64,000 nt of DNA from Streptomyces chumphonensis (GTDB lineage: Bacteria; Actinomycetota; Actinomycetes; Streptomycetales; Streptomycetaceae): assembly GCF_014779715.1 (NCBI RefSeq), contig NZ_JACXYU010000007.1:62001-126000 (forward strand), in the 5' to 3' direction. The position numbers and the translations under genes were made by a program. Positions 62,392 to 64,000 of the stretch are shown piece by piece. How positions within the stretch are numbered: position 1 is the first letter of the stretch; each line of letters opens with the position of its first letter. Below the pieces are notes generated by a model. The model was not told the origin of the DNA, made no database searches, and was given only the letters and a program-made list of their open reading frames with translations.

Positions 62392-63786
62392 GTGGACGGG
62401 AAGCGGAGTGTGCGGGCCGTGGCGGCCTGCGTGGTGCTGGGCCTCGTGGGCTGCGCGGGGTGTGCGGGCGGCGGACCCCGGTTGGAGGGGGTCGTCGTGG
62501 CGTCGCCGTCCGCCCGGGGGCCGCTGGACGGGCCGGCGGCCGAGGTGCAGGCGGCGGTCGCGCGGGTGTGGCCCCGGACGGCCGCGCTCTGGCCGGGCGT
62601 TGACCTCTCCGGGCACCACGTGCTGCTGACGGACGGCGAGCACGGCTGGCTGGTGGACGCGGTCGGGATGAGCCGCGTCGGGTCGGCGGAGCTGGAGCGT
62701 GCGGGGGTGGACGTCCCGGCGCCCGGTGGCGCGGAGCGGACGACGTGGCGCGGGGAGGCGGCGGTGGTCGTCCGACCGCCCGCCGGGGCGGCAGCGCAGG
62801 ACGACCCCGTGGCGGCGGGGCTGGAGTTGTTCGCGCTGGCCACGCGGGCGGCGTTCGCGCCGCCCGGTGAGGACGTGTCGGAGGCGGCGGCCGGGGAGCG
62901 TGTCCGGGCGTATCCGCTGCAGGCGGAGCCGCGGGTCGTGCGGACGATGGTCCACGACAGTCTGCTGGCCGCCTACCGGCGACCGGGGGAGCGGGCCGAG
63001 CGGCTGGCGGCGGCGGCCTACTGGAACGAGCAGTGGCGGCGGCGGTTCCCGGCCGAGGCGAAGGGGTCGGCGGAGGCGGACCTGCGGGCGGGGGCCGCGG
63101 CGTACTTCGCGCGGTACGCGGTGGCGATGGCGACGGCGGACGATCCGGCGGAGCACCTGATGGCCACGTTGCGGCCGCTGGCCGGGGAGGCCGCCGGGGA
63201 CCCCGCCGGGGAGGCGGGGGCGATCGGCACGGTGGCGCTGCTCAACGCCGACGCGCTCGGGCTGGGCGTCAAGGAGGGATTGCTGCGGAAGGGCGTGCCG
63301 CCGGTGGACGCGGTGCTGGCGGAGCTGGCGGACGTCGAGCCGGTGCGGCAGTCGGCGCCGGAGGCGGTGCGGGAGGACGTCGAGCGGTCGACGGCCGAGC
63401 GGAACGAGCGGCTGGGACGGGCGATCGGTCCGTTCACGCGCGCGATGGAGGACGAGCGCCGTCCGCTGCTGATGCTGCCCGCCGGGTCCGGGCGGGTGGT
63501 GGGGGAGGGGCTGTTCACGACGGAGGGGCTGCCGGTCGACGCGGTGGTGCCGGGTGGCCGGGGCCGGTTCGTCCTGGAGTCGGGGACGCTGGCGCTGGAC
63601 GGCGTGACGGTGGCCCGGATGCCGGGGCCGGACGGCGGGGCGTACGTCGCGGTGCCGCTGGACGCGGACGGCGAGGGCGTGTCGCTGGCGGGCGAACAGC
63701 TGACGCTGGCCGGGGGCGGTCTGCGGGGGGCGGTCGACGTCCGGGTGGCGGAGGAGGGCGGTCGGCGGGTGCTGTACGCGCGGTGA
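62392..63786 (+). CDS. putative lipoprotein of unknown function
   Basis: A 464-residue protein with lipobox LGLVG-C21 after a short basic lead. The outer part has ARVWPRTAALWPGVDLSGHH, VRTMVHDSLLAAYRRPGERA, and an AYWNEQWRRRFP block. I recall no domain for this. The many helix-forming Ala/Glu stretches and the final VDVRVAEEGGRRVLYAR suggest a globular secreted protein. GTG 62392 is the start. Function unknown. Confidence 0.65.
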   Translation: MDGKRSVRAVAACVVLGLVGCAGCAGGGPRLEGVVVASPSARGPLDGPAAEVQAAVARVWPRTAALWPGVDLSGHHVLLTDGEHGWLVDAVGMSRVGSAELERAGVDVPAPGGAERTTWRGEAAVVVRPPAGAAAQDDPVAAGLELFALATRAAFAPPGEDVSEAAAGERVRAYPLQAEPRVVRTMVHDSLLAAYRRPGERAERLAAAAYWNEQWRRRFPAEAKGSAEADLRAGAAAYFARYAVAMATADDPAEHLMATLRPLAGEAAGDPAGEAGAIGTVALLNADALGLGVKEGLLRKGVPPVDAVLAELADVEPVRQSAPEAVREDVERSTAERNERLGRAIGPFTRAMEDERRPLLMLPAGSGRVVGEGLFTTEGLPVDAVVPGGRGRFVLESGTLALDGVTVARMPGPDGGAYVAVPLDADGEGVSLAGEQLTLAGGGLRGAVDVRVAEEGGRRVLYAR

Positions 63787-63882
63787 CGCGCCGGTTCCGG
63801 GACGGGTGTCCGCCGTCGACGTGTCACCCGAACGGGTGTCCTCGGCTGGGGGAACGGGGGCGGTCGGGTGACGGTGGGCGGC

Positions 63883-64000
63883 ATGAGGCCGAGCAGGCTC
63901 GCACGGGCGGCGGCGGTGCTGCCGCTGGTGCTGCTGTTCACCTGGAGCGCCCCGCAGTGGCGGGAGGAGGCTCCGGAGCGGGAGGCGCGTGCGCCCGTGA
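63883..64000 (+). CDS. exported protein, 5' part only
   Basis: An open frame from ATG 63883 (GTG 63868 in frame as well) reads MRPSRLARAAAVLPLVLLFT, then WSAPQWREEAPEREARAPV and runs off the window. It looks like a signal peptide or anchor. Nothing more can be said. Confidence 0.4.
   Translation, partial: MRPSRLARAAAVLPLVLLFTWSAPQWREEAPEREARAPV

Overview
The window comes from a high-GC actinobacterium, almost certainly a streptomycete or close relative. Coding density, GTG starts, GGAGG-type ribosome sites and four-base translational overlaps fit. So do mshA (mycothiol), the phoU/phoR/phoP set with 11-nt PHO-box repeats, carD-ispD-ispF-cysS-rlmB, msiK, and an XRE/DUF397 pair. Much of the order matches what I recall of the Streptomyces coelicolor SCO4145-SCO4143 and SCO4204-SCO4240 regions, joined here and interrupted by accessory islands.

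Layout. 0-2.75 kb: polyphosphate genes (ppk end, CHAD protein) and a NUDIX hydrolase. 2.75-5.23 kb: a lower-GC island with a GT39-like membrane protein and gene remnants, closed by a decayed second copy of the CHAD-end/NUDIX sequence. A lone HMG-CoA reductase lies next to it. 6.6-10.5 kb: two methyltransferases around mshA and a YbjN protein. 11-16.9 kb: alpha/beta hydrolases, regulators and an AAC(2')-type acetyltransferase. 16.9-28.9 kb: a secreted depolymerase-type esterase, a complete HAAT/Liv-type ABC importer coupled to a hydrolase, a universal stress protein, 3-hydroxybutyrate dehydrogenase, a GAF/PucR-type regulator and an MHS-family symporter. Together these suggest scavenging of 3-hydroxybutyrate or a related ester. 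29-32.8 kb: AlkC-like DNA repair, an ABM protein facing a CGNR regulator across a four-half-site operator, DUF72, and gpmA.

32.8-46.1 kb is a variable region between gpmA and phoU. It begins with a 2.7-kb segment bracketed by a 19-bp copy of the gpmA 3' end, holding a GntR regulator with three operator copies and small genes. Then come HD hydrolase/XRE, a TauD-like dioxygenase, a GT2 glycosyltransferase and a nucleotide-sugar dehydrogenase, followed by an XRE-cupin regulator, a CxxC flavoprotein and an MFS exporter. Last is a Fic protein with a VapC-like remnant, bracketed by a 60-bp repeat that copies the MFS 3' end and part of a terminator. Three islands in this window are thus edged by duplicated gene 3' ends, and no integrase is visible in any of them.

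46.1-64 kb is core: a 36-residue eight-cysteine peptide not in any long reading frame, phoU divergent from phoR-phoP with two PHO boxes, a lipoprotein, a large inverted repeat before carD, MEP-pathway ispD-ispF, cysS, rlmB, a DoxX gene that appears frameshifted, a nucleotidyltransferase, msiK, tRNA-Thr(UGU), an XRE/DUF397 pair and a lipoprotein. The most unusual items are the three 3'-end-duplication islands, the Cys-rich peptide, the nested CGNR operator, the GntR operator triplet, the carD-upstream inverted repeat, and the possible 3-hydroxybutyrate scavenging locus.
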